A stretch of 64,000 bases of DNA from Gelatoporia subvermispora B (taxonomy: Eukaryota > Basidiomycota > Agaricomycetes > Polyporales > Gelatoporiaceae), in NCBI GenBank assembly GCA_000320605.2, contig KB445793.1, positions 1,633,122-1,697,121 on the forward strand, read 5' to 3'. Positions 1-11,422 of the stretch are shown in pieces. The notes beneath the pieces are model-generated. The model was not told the origin of the DNA. It did no database searches and saw only the letters and a program-made list of their open reading frames with translations. Made by a program: the position numbers and the translations under genes. Each line of letters starts with the position of its first letter. Within the stretch, counting starts at the first letter, position 1.

Positions 1-635
1 ACTTAGTATAATGACACCAAGAAACGTGCACAGGCCTTGGCTCCGGCCGGCACAAAAGTTCGAGTGCCCAAGGTGTGCCTATCTGCTTAACAGCCCCGCG
101 AGCATCACTGATACCAAGTGACAGAGCGAATTCTTGAAATCACTTGCTTCCAATCTGCCTCGTATTCGTAAAATGGTCCAATGCTATCAGCATTACAATC
201 AAGGCGACGATGTCCCCGAGGCTACCTACATCGAGGGCGATGATGATGAATACATTGACCGCAGCACTAGGTCCAAACGGCGTAGGGTTGGAGGCTCGTT
301 TTAACTTATTAATAGGGACAGTATTTCTGCATGACCCACCCCATCGTTTCGAAACACTTAGCATTGCACCATCATGGACTCTCATTCCTCACACGCTCTC
401 GCGGTAGGGTATAATACGCTTAGGTCCATAATATTCTTAGTAACTTCGGAGTGCTAGTATACAACCGGCATGTCTAATAGTATGTTTCATCTCCGTCGCG
501 GCAGATCCGTGAGTACTCGCCCTCCGAGCTGCTTCGAAAAAGGAAATGATCGATCAAACCCGAATGCAGATTGGCTCATGATGCTCTGTTGACCTTCGCC
601 GCAGAGAACAGGTATAAAGCGATTGTTCCGATGTT
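1..635. other. Left edge, no gene recognised
   Basis: Only short overlapping frames on both strands are seen and none resembles a known family. The stretch just before position 636 is the likely promoter and 5' leader of the amidohydrolase gene that follows. Confidence 0.5.
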
Positions 636-2360
636 ATGGCGACCACAGATCTGCAATCGCACTCGGCTCAGTTAGTGATCCACAATGTTCACCTGGCCAG
701 TATCTCTGCGGACGATGTACCGCAGCAAACTTATACGATTATCTGCAATGGCAATGAGATCGCCACCATCAGACCCGCAGCAGTAGATGGAGAGGTAGTC
801 TCAGCGCAGCGCATCGAGCAGGAGTATTCCAACGCTACGATACTCGACGCTGGAGGCCGTGGAATCTTATTGCCATCGTGCGTACACGGTTGGCTCCGGG
901 TATAAGGCTGACATGGAGTACATTTACCAGATTTTGTCATGCACATATTCATCTGGACAAGTGCTTCCTATTACCCGGAGGATGTGATCATTTAAGTACA
1001 GGGTGTGTTCGAATTTCCCCCCCGCCTCGCGACGTCTGACTTGTATTGCTGGATTGATCTGTCGTTCACCGATGATAGAGGCTTCCAAGAGGCATTGAAG
1101 GTGACAGCCAAAGCCAAAGCCGGCTTTCCAACACATATCGACGATTTATACGCCAGAGGCAAACGGCTGGTCACCGAGAGCATCAAGTGCGGCGTCACCA
1201 TAATGCGCGCGCACGTTGAAGTGGACCAAATCGTCCATATGTTTTGCTTGGATGCAGGGTTGCGACTGAAAGAAGAGTTCAAAGACACTTGCGACCTACA
1301 GCTTGCAGGTAAGCACGCTCAGTGGGTGTGCAGAGATTGTCATGATGTCCCATTCACCCTTTTATCACCAGTCTTCGCACAAGACCCCTTGTTTGCCGGT
1401 TGTGAATCAGAAGAACCTGGAATGAACTATGATATCCTATGTCAAGCCGCCGGGATGTCAGGTGTCTCCGCAATTGGATCGGCACCATACGTCGAGCCGA
1501 GCATCGCACATGCCAAACGGAACATCGACCTTGTCCTCGAACTCGCTTTCAGGGAAAAACTTCATGTGGACTTTCACCTTGATTACAACCTCGACCAAGG
1601 GTCAGAACCCCTTATATGGTACCTCGTTTCAAAACTTCGCGAGCGCATCAGGAACAATAGGTGGCATCTAGGCGCTCGGGTCTGCGTGGGGCATGCGACA
1701 CGACTAACCCTCTTCTCACATGAGGAGTGGCACAAGCTTGCTCAAGAAGTCGGTGACCCCATGATAGGTACCGTCGAAAATTGTGATGGTCAAACCGAAG
1801 ACGGTACTTTAGCGTTGACCTTAGTCGGGCTACCTCCGAGCGACCTCTATATGATGGGACGTGATATGGCAACCCCACCCCGTGGGACGTTGGATGCCAT
1901 TCGCCTTAGGCGGGAACACAACTTGCGAGTAGCAATGTCAATCAATAATGTTGGCAACGCATTCACTCCCCAAGGCACGACCGATCCACTCGCCCTGTGC
2001 CCGCTTGGCATAGCAATCTTTCAGGCCGGTACAGAGGAAGATACTCGAATACTTCTAGTGAGTCAGATACTGGGAACGGTCTTGACGCCTGTAATCTTCT
2101 AAGGGGACTTTCAGGAAGCGATAACCGTTGTTGCCAAAGGCGCCATTCAGACTCCATCCACGCCCGAGCCGACAAACTTACGACTGAAGGCGGGGCACCG
2201 AGCGGACCTCGTGTTGTTGCACGAAAATGACTCGTTGTATGAAGCCGCGTTGAGGCCATCATATAGCCGCGCAACTATCAAGAATGGAATGCTCGTCGCG
2301 ACGAGAATGGAACAATCATGGATACTGGAGACAGAAACGAATCATCAAAACCTCAAATAA
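636..2360 (+). CDS. Cytosine-deaminase-like amidohydrolase (metallo-dependent hydrolase)
   Basis: A spliced model gives 491 aa with no internal stop. Exons are 636-877, 931-1002, 1079-1308, 1372-2057 and 2115-2360; the introns are 53-76 nt, all GT-AG, and all phases match. The first exon ends in the ILLPS segment that precedes the metal site in amidohydrolases. Exon 2 supplies the HxH metal ligands (AHIHLD, about residues 86 and 88). Further expected ligands follow: His in VDFHLDYN (about 250), His in VGHAT (about 289) and Asp in TTDPLA (about 386). This layout matches the cytosine deaminase branch of the amidohydrolase superfamily, which hydrolyses amino or amide groups on nitrogenous rings. 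The true substrate cannot be read from the sequence. The start is the first ATG in frame. A C-terminal composite-sandwich segment (GHRADLVLLHE) is present, so the protein looks full length. Confidence 0.88.
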
Positions 2361-2559
2361 CGTTGAGATCCACACAACGGACGGTGAAAATGTGAGTAAC
2401 ATGATCATTATTGCACATATTGAATCGACATGTTCGGTATCGAGGGACCGCATGAATCCTGTATCTGGTATATGGACTTGGCATATGGAACCTGCCCATG
2501 ACGGTAGCTAAGGGTATCTTGGACTTCATAGTTCTGCACCTCCAGATGACCAGACCAAA

Positions 2560-4037
2560 TCACAGCTCCCCGAGACGCTGCGACCGCTGAACAGGCTCAA
2601 AGGTATCATCTCGTTCCATCTCAACGGATCCAGGCTCCACATCTTGTTGCTTTTGAGAATTTCCCCTTGCGCGGAAGGGGCGTGTAATGCAAGAAGAACC
2701 TTCCTTTAGGGACTTGCCCGCATTCTTGACTGAGCGGAAGGTGGTTTCTTGAACAATATGAGCAACATCTTTGACACCGCGAGCGGTGGTCTCGAGGCCT
2801 TTGACAGTGCCTTGATGAACGGTCAACGCGGTGGACTTCATGCAGCGACCGGTAGTCTCTATGCCCCTAGTCGTGCCTTGTTGCATAGACGTCGTCGCAT
2901 CCTTGACTTGGCGGGTGGTCTGCTGCATGCCGCGCACCGTCGTCTGATGCACGGTACGAGCTGTGTCTTGCATCTGACGGGCACCGTCCTGCATGGTGCG
3001 AGCTGTGGCCTTGTGAACATGGTGAGCTCCCTTTCGAACATTTCCGGCAGCAGCAGCCACAGGCCGAAGGGTGATGTCAGCCAGCGCGGCAGCCCCGCTA
3101 CGGATCTCATCGACAGGGTCGTCGTCTTCAGTACTGTCTTCGCCGCGCGGCCGGGCTTGTTCCATAATAGTAATGCTCTTCGAGCGGGGTCTATGTTTAG
3201 GGAGGCGGCTGTCGGTGTCGGCGGATGATCCTTCTACGAACGCCTCGCATTCCCCGGTAGCACATCTCAGAGCTGATTAAGGTGATATTGGGTCAAACAA
3301 ACAGTGGAAGGTCTCCCAGATCCAACTATACTTACGCACGGAGCGGGAACGAGGCCTGCCATTCGGCTTGAAAGGCTTGACCATGTTTGACATCAGGTCT
3401 CCTGAAGCCGCAGGGATGTTGGCGAGCTTCGACAGGTGACGCGTCAAGCGAGGTTTGCTCTGCCCACATCCTAGGGATTCACCGTCCGAGTTGGGATCCT
3501 CTGAATCCGGTATTTGGCATGACTTTTCCTTCTTCATAATGTTGGTGGAGAAGCTACACCGTAATCTCATCGTCGACTTGAGGGACTGCTTGAAAGATGC
3601 GAATGAGGAATCGCTCTCCTCGACGGACGGTGGGTATCTAGTCATGAATATGTTCAGATCAGCACAATATGTGTACAATTACAGGATCTTACACTGACGA
3701 TCCGGAGGAATCTACTGAACTTTCGCAGAGAGTAGTCGACCCCTCAGAAGTACACCCACGAGCCTGAGCGCGTCGCATCGCAATCAACTTCTCCCTCTTC
3801 TCTGTGAGAGCTTGCTCAACAGGGCGTGTGTCTGGTTTAATGCCAGGGAAGATGAGCAAGATGGCGACCATCAACATGCTCTGCGCCGGGTCAGGTAGGT
3901 TATCGTTCAAGACGAGAGTGGTCATTTTCATTTACCGTAAGATAGCATACTGAGCCATGAATGAAGCAATAGACATATGTAGGCGCTAAGCGCACCACTG
4001 CGAGAGAGACGTTATTCGAGGTGGCGATTTCGCTCAT
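2560..4037 (-). CDS. Membrane-associated protein with amphipathic Thr/Gln repeats, function unknown
   Basis: A four-exon model reads 4037-3936, 3880-3699, 3637-3336 and 3272-2560 and gives 432 aa in one frame. The introns are 55-63 nt. Near the N-terminus there is one hydrophobic stretch (SMLMVAILLIFPG), followed by a charged segment rich in Lys, Arg and Glu. The C-terminal third is a run of near-repeats of the type TARTVHQ, TTRGIETT and TARGVKD, spaced about 11 residues apart. They should form a long amphipathic helix like those in apolipoproteins, perilipins or LEA proteins. I do not recognise a named family. By inference the repeats may coat a lipid surface or membrane. The start codon is the weakest part of the model, since an upstream exon could exist. 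Confidence 0.6.
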
Positions 4038-4630
4038 AGTGGCAAATGGACATGAGGTTTCCTCACATGCGCTCCTTTAGGCATTCTAAGAGCTCCTTCT
4101 CAGCGGTGCGCCATCGTTAGGCGGGAGTCGGCCAGGCCCGGATGAGTCGCCAAAATCAGAATCCCTGGTCAACTTTCGAACTTGGTAACTCCGGTTGTCT
4201 GAACGACGTTTCTAAAATTCCTTTCAGGTATGATATATTGTCAAATGCTCGGCACATACACCTTCCATCCGTTCCATTTGATAGCAGTCGGGAAGGATCT
4301 CGCGGATGACAGGGTTTGGACTTCTGGAAATCGTCAGTCGTCGAGCTAACCGTACGAGGATGACAACAGATCAACACCCCCCGAACCCCGCGGTATAGAT
4401 TCAGTCACGTGATGGAAGATTAACGTGAGTTGCGACCGCCGACCGGAGGTACTAACCAGCTCGATCGCCGCCACTCAACGAGATATTAGAATAGAATTAC
4501 CACGACGTTCCACGCCCGGAATGTATCGCCGGCCTTGAAGTACGATTACCCTAGCTTCCATGCGCCAATTCCATATTCTAGGAGGTATGCGTCGCTGCCT
4601 GAAAGTATAATAATCTGGTTGTCAACAGAA
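4038..4630. other. Intergenic stretch left of the transposon
   Basis: No coding family is recognised on either strand. It probably holds the promoter of the amphipathic-repeat gene, and it ends at the first base of the transposon terminal repeat. Confidence 0.4.
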
Positions 4631-6662
4631 CATCAGGAAAGTGTCAACTTCCTGGACGCGCCTGATATGTCTGAATTTGCCTGAAGGTGCCCTGGGGGTC
4701 TGAGTTCAGTCTGGAGAGTCTTGGGCGCTTCTTCATGATGGAGCGCCATCGTTCGACACGCACCCGTGCCGTTTATTGCTATCCACATATTCGCCATTTA
4801 TGCTTTGTATAGCGGGAGGGCTGGATGGATGGATGCGCAGGGTTCACGCCACAGACAGTGGTCCGCTACAGTGCTGGCTCGATTTTGCCTCGTGCGGGAA
4901 AGACGCGGCTTTGTGGGTCGAAGACGCCCATCTTGGCCTCTTTCCGTTATGTCCTATAGTCTTGGGCACTTTATCGAATTAATATGATTCTCGGTGTAGC
5001 CATAGAATTTGCTGCCTAAAATGTGACCAGAGTATTTGAGAAACATTTTCACGCGGAATAATGTCGTTGCACCAGCCCGTAATATAGTAAAATACTTGAT
5101 TTACCCCTAAGTCCGCATATCACGTGATTGCGTTGAATGACAGCAAAACATTCCCACGATCTCCCAGGCCAGAATTCTTTTCACTTCTCTCTCATCCGTT
5201 CTCGTTTGCCTTCGCACTCCTCCATTGGTCCTACTCATGAAGCAAATGTTTTGTTCCACAGTCTAGCTTTCATGTGCCGCCTAGTGAGTGCATTGCCTTC
5301 TGATAGGGTGCCATGGTGATGCTTGTGCTCCTGCGCAACTGGGCAAGCAGTAGCGGGTTTGGAAGGCGTAAGGACTCTGGGCATTGNNNNNNNNNNNNNN
5401 NNNNNNNNNNNNNNNNNNNNNNNNNNNNNNNNNNNNNNNNNNNNNNNNNNNNNNNNNNNNNNNNNNNNNNNNNNNNNNNNNNNNNNNNNNNNNNNNNNNN
5501 NNNNNNNNNNNNNNNNNNNNNNNNNNNNNNNNNNNNNNNNNNNNNNNNNNNNNNNNNNNNNNNNNNNNNNNNNNNNNNNNNNNNNNNNNNNNNNNNNNNN
5601 NNNNNNNNNNNNNNNNNNNNNNNNNNNNNNNNNNNNNNNNNNNNNNNNNNNNNNNNNNNNNNNNNNNNNNNNNNNNNNNNNNNNNNNNNNNNNNNNNNNN
5701 NNNNNNNNNNNNNNNNNNNNNNNNNNNNNNNNNNNNNNNNNNNNNNNNNNNNNNNNNNNNNNNNNNNNNNNNNNNNNNNNNNNNNNNNNNNNNNNNNNNN
5801 NNNNNNNNNNNNNNNNNNNNNNNNNNNNNNNNNNNNNNNNNNNNNNNNNNNNNNNNNNNNNNNNNNNNNNNNNNNNNNNNNNNNNNNNNNNNNNNNNNNN
5901 NNNNNNNNNNNNNNNNNNNNNNNNNNNNNNNNNNNNNNNNNNNNNNNNNNNNNNNNNNNNNNNNNNNNNNNNNNNNNNNNNNNNNNNNNNNNNNNNNNNN
6001 NNNNNNNNNNNNNNNNNNNNNNNNNNNNNNNNNNNNNNNNNNNNNNNNNNNNNNNNNNNNNNNNNNNNNNNNNNNNNNNNNNNNNNNNNNNNNNNNNNNN
6101 NNNNNNNNNNNNNNNNNNNNNNNNNNNNNNNNNNNNNNNNNNNNNNNNNNNNNNNNNNNNNNNNNNNNNNNNNNNNNNNNNNNNNNNNNNNNNNNNNNNN
6201 NNNNNNNNNCACTTTCTATGCCTTTGTTACTTCTTCCCCTGCCTCTCTTGCCGAACCAGAGCCCAATCTTATACTTCCTGGTGCAGCTTGTGTGATATCA
6301 CCCGGCCGTCACCATCCCACTCCCTCTCAATAGGATCTGCATTCACGAGGTATGCATCCTCCAAATTCCCCATGTACCCGTACCGGTCAATTCAGACACT
6401 ATGCCAGCCTCTTCACAAGTGTGACGGTTACAGCTGTATTTACCACTACAGTAGTCATAATATATTTGAATTTTGTCGACATTCTGACGACAGCCTGAGA
6501 GGTGTCTGGATGGTGTCTGAGTTTGTCTGAATAAGACATTGACCGTCTGATTCAGAAATGAACCTGATGGATTCAGACAACAGTGTCTGGTCCACTTGTT
6601 GTCTGAATATGTCTGATCCAGACCTTTAAGACGTGTCAGACCAACTGGACACTTTCCTGATG
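4631..6662 (+). mobile_element. TIR DNA transposon, copy 1 (interior gap)
   Basis: The ends are 15-bp perfect inverted repeats: CATCAGGAAAGTGTC at 4631-4645 and its complement at 6648-6662. The flanking dinucleotides are AA on both sides, consistent with a 2-bp target duplication. The last 200 bp are crowded with GTCTGA/TCAGAC hexamers in both orientations, as expected for subterminal transposase-binding motifs. Positions 5387-6209 are unsequenced. No transposase can be seen in the readable parts, so autonomy is unknown. A second copy lies inverted at 16423-18064. The superfamily is not assigned: a 2-bp duplication hints at Tc1/mariner-like elements, but AA at this copy does not fit the usual TA. 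Confidence 0.8.
5387..6209. other. Assembly gap (823 N) inside transposon copy 1
   Basis: A run of N. Open frames that cross it are artefacts. The gap lies in the same element as the gap at 16790-17679. Confidence 0.99.
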
Positions 6663-6747
6663 AATACAGATGATCAATCTTCACCAACGAACATTTGGCA
6701 CGCACTGTACATACACAAGCTATCAGCAAATAACCTGGATGGAGCCA

Positions 6748-8221
6748 CTACCCCCAGAGATGCACAGACTTGTTTCTCTCTCCACCAAAGGATCTCTGGC
6801 CCTGAACATCGTGAGTATCAAGAAAGTTGTCAATTTACTTCAGCTCTTTGGCGGTCAGATCAATGTTACCCCCTTCCGAATTCTCAAGCGTTCGAGCCTT
6901 ATGCCTGAAAAGAATGCGTGGATCAATTCAAGTTCAAAGCACGTTGCCGAAGGACATACGAAGATCCCGGAAATAGGATGATGTGCTGCCCAAGGTGACC
7001 AACCCATGCAATGCAGAGTTGTCCCAGGATCGCCTCCTTCCGCTGGGCAGTTGTCTTCAGCTCGTTGACAATGGCCTCATTTTTACTCATAATCTGTATG
7101 TCTCCATGAATCATAAGTCTGCAAAAAATCCAAGCAATATGGTGCGTACAGCCTCTTGGAAGCGTGACTAATCAAGGCGGTAGTCACCTTCTGCAACGAA
7201 CAGCCACGCTGTCAGCTCATGTTATCATGCGCGGGTCGCAGCGTACCGGGTAGATCGCTCGGACTAGTTATTTGTCCAGGAAGCATTCCCATTCCCAGAA
7301 ACCTAGATGCATGTGTGAATATCAACCAGCCAAGGACGATGTGCACCAGGACTCGTCCATAAGTCGCGATTGCCACACCGGGTTCTTTGGCTGCTGCGAT
7401 TACTGTTACGAGACGTGTGAGATATGTGTCTACAGTCAAGATATGTCGTACCTTTCTTAGTTTCCTCCTCATATGAAAGCGGGCTGATTTCAATCTCCAC
7501 ACATGCAATAGGATGCACCTGTGCAGATCAGTATGTGACAGGAACTGTGTCCAGATAGTCAAATCCCGACAGCATTTGCTTGACGAAGGGTAGCGGCACT
7601 GCACTCTGATAGACCGATATAGTCGAACTTGTCTTCGCTGAGAAGCTGTGTGAGCGTTTTCACCATGTCTTCCAGAATCCACGCTGACCGCGGGCTCGAT
7701 GCGAGCTGGTTCGTAGAGATCTTATCTCTTGGTCCCCCGAAGAGCAGCCAAGATGATCCCGTCGCAAGTTTTCCGCACTGCGCGCTCGGAAAATGAGTTC
7801 TTTCAATTGATTGCAGTGAAGAGTAATAGGCCCACGAGCAGTCGACACCGCCATTGAAGCTACCCTTAGGAAATTCTGTTGTTCGACTTCCGTGACGAGG
7901 ACACAGTGGAATAGACATACCTTGATAGAGATAAATGCTTTGTTTGCATAGTCGGGATACTTTTCGAAGAATCGGGCAATCATTTCGACATTTCCAAGGC
8001 CATGATCAGGTGCAGGTGTTTTACGCCAGCTATAAAAGTGTAAAATTACTCCAAAGGCGATCAATACCAGGCAGGATACGTACGTCATTCTCAACAAACC
8101 ATGCCGAAGCACATCTCAGTTCTCGATGATAAGACTTTCCTGTAGTCTTGAGTGAACTCTAACTCACAGAAACCTTTGCCACGACAATAGAGCCAGCGAT
8201 GGTCACCGTCTTCTGAGTCAT
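6748..8221 (-). pseudogene. Aldo-keto reductase pseudogene (pyridoxal-reductase type)
   Basis: Exon-sized blocks of an aldo-keto reductase follow in the right order on the minus strand. They run from the N-terminus (MTQKTVTIAGS, start at 8221) through FFEKYPDYANKAF, KFDYIGLSECSA, VEIEISP and QLCIAWVGHLG to the C-terminus NKSVHLWG (stop at 6748). Several breaks show that it is dead. About 30 residues are missing after the TPAPD segment. A stop interrupts GTKR before DLYEPARIEP, about one base is then lost before the EDMVKTL segment, the intron after the AIATY block lacks a usable donor, and there is a stop in the last exon after AKELK. The intact relative lies upstream at 8808-10433 in the same orientation, so this is the decayed member of a tandem duplication. 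Confidence 0.85.
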
Positions 8222-8807
8222 ACTGGCAGTCCGATGTGTCAAAACTGGGAAATTTCAGCCTCGAGGACGATGAGTAGAGATGTTTATAGTGGTAATTTTC
8301 TCGCTCAGGCTGAGTCATTGTTCGCCACGCTCCATGGGACCGACGCGTGAGCCGTATCGAGGCTTGTATCCTTGCGGATCTGCGCAGCGGGGCGACAAAG
8401 CCTATCATCGCACGAGACCGTGGGGCATTACTGCGATCAACAGGAGTTTGAGAATCTCCCAAATTACGGTGGTACCTCACTTTGCATATATGCAGTGCAG
8501 CTGGAGATCGCTTGCCATAGAACCTTCTCATGTCGGGATTGACCAACGTCTACAGGCCAGGGTCGAGTTCATCACGTGATACACACACTCACCATCGAAG
8601 TAAATTTTGAATCCATCTAAGACCACTGGTCACTCCGGATAGGTATGGCGTTGTAACAGCTTAAAATGTGCTCGTATTTCTCCAGATACAACACTAGTGC
8701 GTGCCAGATCAAGTCGTCACGAAGTGTCATAGATATCGTCGCGACAGTTGGCAATTCGTCCAGCGGTCTGTATTCGAAAACGCCCGCAGCGTTCGGTGGG
8801 ACGAGGT
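8222..8807. other. Spacer between the two aldo-keto reductases
   Basis: 586 bp with no recognisable coding family. It should hold the terminator of the intact reductase and the former promoter of the broken one. Confidence 0.4.
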
Positions 8808-10433
8808 TCATCCCCACAGACGCACGCTTTTGTTAGCGTCTCCACCAAAGTAGCGTTCACCGTGAATCTTGTTTGATGCGAGGACTTGATTGATTTCCTG
8901 CAACTCTGAGGAGCTGAGATCTACGTTGCCGCCTTGTAGATTCTCGAGTGTGCGTGTCTTGTGGCTGTCCAATCATTCGGGTAAATCGACTTGATAGTGT
9001 CACGCACAGGAGCTCCGTCTGAAACTCACGAAGACCCAGGAAGCGGTATAATGTGATCTCCGAGATATCCAACCCATGCGATACATAGTTGCCCGAGGGG
9101 AATGTTCTTTCGCTCGGCTATGATCTTCAGAGCGTCGGAGACTGTCTTGTTTGCTTTCATGGTCTGTGGTGACGCGGTCAGTCTCACAAATACACTGCAG
9201 AGTTGACGTCACATACATCCTCCTGGAAGCGGGAGAAGTTACGTCGCATATCGCCCTCTGAAAAACCCATATGAAATGCAGTCTACACATCGGAACACAG
9301 AATACATACCTGGCAATTCCTTGGCGCTCTGGATCGTTCCAGTAAGTAGTCCGAAACCAAGAGGACTATCTGTGTGTCAAACAGCCAGTAATGACAGAGG
9401 ATACGAGACCCGCACGAATATGCCGCGATAGCAATGCCAAGTTCTTTCGCAGTTCCAATTACTGCACATACGTTAGAGCCGACCGTGCATGATCTCGCAG
9501 CTAACTGACCTTTTTTAGTTTCGTCCTCATAGGTAAAGGGACTGACTTCAATTTCTGCAACAGCAATCGGATGCACCTGAATAAACACTGCGTAGGTGTC
9601 AACTTGAACTTCCTTTCAACCTTGTGCTCACAGCATGTGCACGGCGCAGAGTCTCAGCGCGACACTCTGAGAGCCCGGTGTAATCGAACTTCCCTTCTTC
9701 GCGCAACTGCGCAAGGGTTTGCATCATGTCCTCGACGCTGACCGCCGGATCAATGCGAGCGGGCTCGAAAAGATCAAGCCGTTTGGTTCCGCGCAGAGCA
9801 GTGAGGATTTGGTCAACACTGCGGCGCAGATTCTCCGCCCTGTAGTAGGGTCAGGACATGGTCTAGATACTCAAGGACCAGCGTGACGTACGAGCAGTCT
9901 ATGCCTGATCCACCGGCCCTGTTTCCCCCCTATGACGTATACATGACCCTCTGTTTCGAGGACCAAGAAGGTGCCGTGTCGTACCTTGATCGAGAGGAAC
10001 GCTCTATCTGCGTATTCGGGGTACTTCTCAAAGAACCGCGCGATCAGTTCGACGTTGGCGGGACCACCGTCCTGTGAATAGAATGCGCCTGGATGTATGG
10101 TTCACGACAAACGCGCGAGAGGTACAAGTCCGCACTTACCTCCGTTGAGGAACATCTTGACACCTTGCGGTAGTGCATCGATGCCGCTCTTGATGGCGTC
10201 GAAGGCTATATCGTCCGATACGGGTGTAGAAGTCCAGCTGAGATATAGATGTTTGACACGAATGTCAAATATCTTTCAGGGAATAGGGTGCGTACGTGAA
10301 TCTCATCAATCCATGCTGCAGGTGCGCCCAATGTGTAATTGAGTTAACTGAATGCACAGCAGGGATTCGTGCCGCATACCGCAACCTTCGCAACGGTTAG
10401 AGAGCCCGCGATCTTGACTGTCTTCTGGACCAT
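8808..10433 (-). CDS. Aldo-keto reductase, pyridoxal-reductase (YakC/Plr1) type
   Basis: A 12-exon model reads without a break and gives 340 aa. Exons descend 10433-10380, 10315-10296, 10237-10140, 10088-9985, 9929-9892, 9839-9632, 9576-9510, 9461-9416, 9365-9310, 9257-9217, 9163-9030 and 8964-8808. The order of blocks is that of NADPH aldo-keto reductases: start MVQKTVKIAG, the FY of the active-site loop (GGAFYSQ), an SIK lysine, ARIDPAVSVEDM, YTGLSECRAE, the AVAEIEVSPF strand, AYSPLGFGLLTG, CIAWVGYLG, and the cofactor-binding loop IPLPGSS. Relatives reduce pyridoxal or other aldehydes in the cytosol; the substrate here is inferred only at family level. The length is normal. The neighbouring downstream copy is a pseudogene. 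Confidence 0.88.
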
Positions 10434-11422
10434 GTTGCAAGTTACTTGATTGTGCACAAAGGATATCGTTTGTCAATTCGCCATCTCGCGTGAAGCATTT
10501 ATACGAAGCCGATGCGGCGCAGCAGTTGGATGATTTTCGTTGGAGGCTGGGCAGGTTCGGTGCCTGCGGTCAAGGATGCATCGGTCTGACAGGGCGTACG
10601 CACACCGTCTGACATTGCGTGTCATCGAGCCCACAAGGATGTGGGAGGTTGCGACTGCCATTTCAATATCGGAATTTGATGGGCGACGAGAATGCTTGGT
10701 GTATGATTCCAATTGCGAGGGCTTGACTACCGGGTCGTGAGTAATTCTGCGGCGACACTCCGCTCGGAGATAGCAGGCTCGCTGGAATTGTAGTCTAATC
10801 GGATCTGCAAGTGGCATTCGTCTTTGAAAGCCTTTTGCAAGCACTTGCTCTCAGAGTGATATATATGACGTAAGAAGCGCCCCGAGGCGTATTTGCCATA
10901 CGAGGCTCACTAGTGCAGGATTCACACCTACACCGATCACGTTCTCTCAAATATAGCGGCAATGCAATCTCACTTAAAGATTCCAAAAGCGAGCAGCAAA
11001 ACTTTGCTATGTGCTGGCGATCGTGGTCGATGCAAGGCAAGCATTAGTGACTTATCGCGCCTGCTCACTTGGTGCAGTCAGCGGCCCCGGTCCGAGTCTC
11101 GATGCCGGCATGCCGATGACAGTCTGCCCCAGGGCTGCATGTTGCGTCTACCTCGTGCGCAGGATTGTTTTTGTCGCGACGGTACTGCTGCTGCCTCACT
11201 TTGATTGCGACAACTGGAGCCTGAAGAGCTCAATCAAACTGTGCAGAAATGAATCATATAGTGATCACGGCAAATGTTTATAGTGCAGTCCCAAGCAACT
11301 CCTTCGTCGAAAGCACCTACTCATACTCGTACAACACAGGCCAAGCAACGTCCATGTAGGAAACGCTCTCGAACACAACGGTGGATTTAGAAGTTGAGAT
11401 CGTCTTCTAGGCGGTGAAACCT
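10434..11422. other. Intergenic region with a diverged direct repeat
   Basis: No gene is recognised. Positions about 10985-11145 recur in the same orientation at about 33335-33405 and 33895-33995, for example around ATGCCGATGACAGTCTGCCC. In the second place the repeat is split by roughly 500 bp of other sequence. Confidence 0.45.

Noticed and set aside
5235..6530. Long frames through the N runs here and at 16555-17929
   Set aside because: They are open only because N codons cannot be stops.
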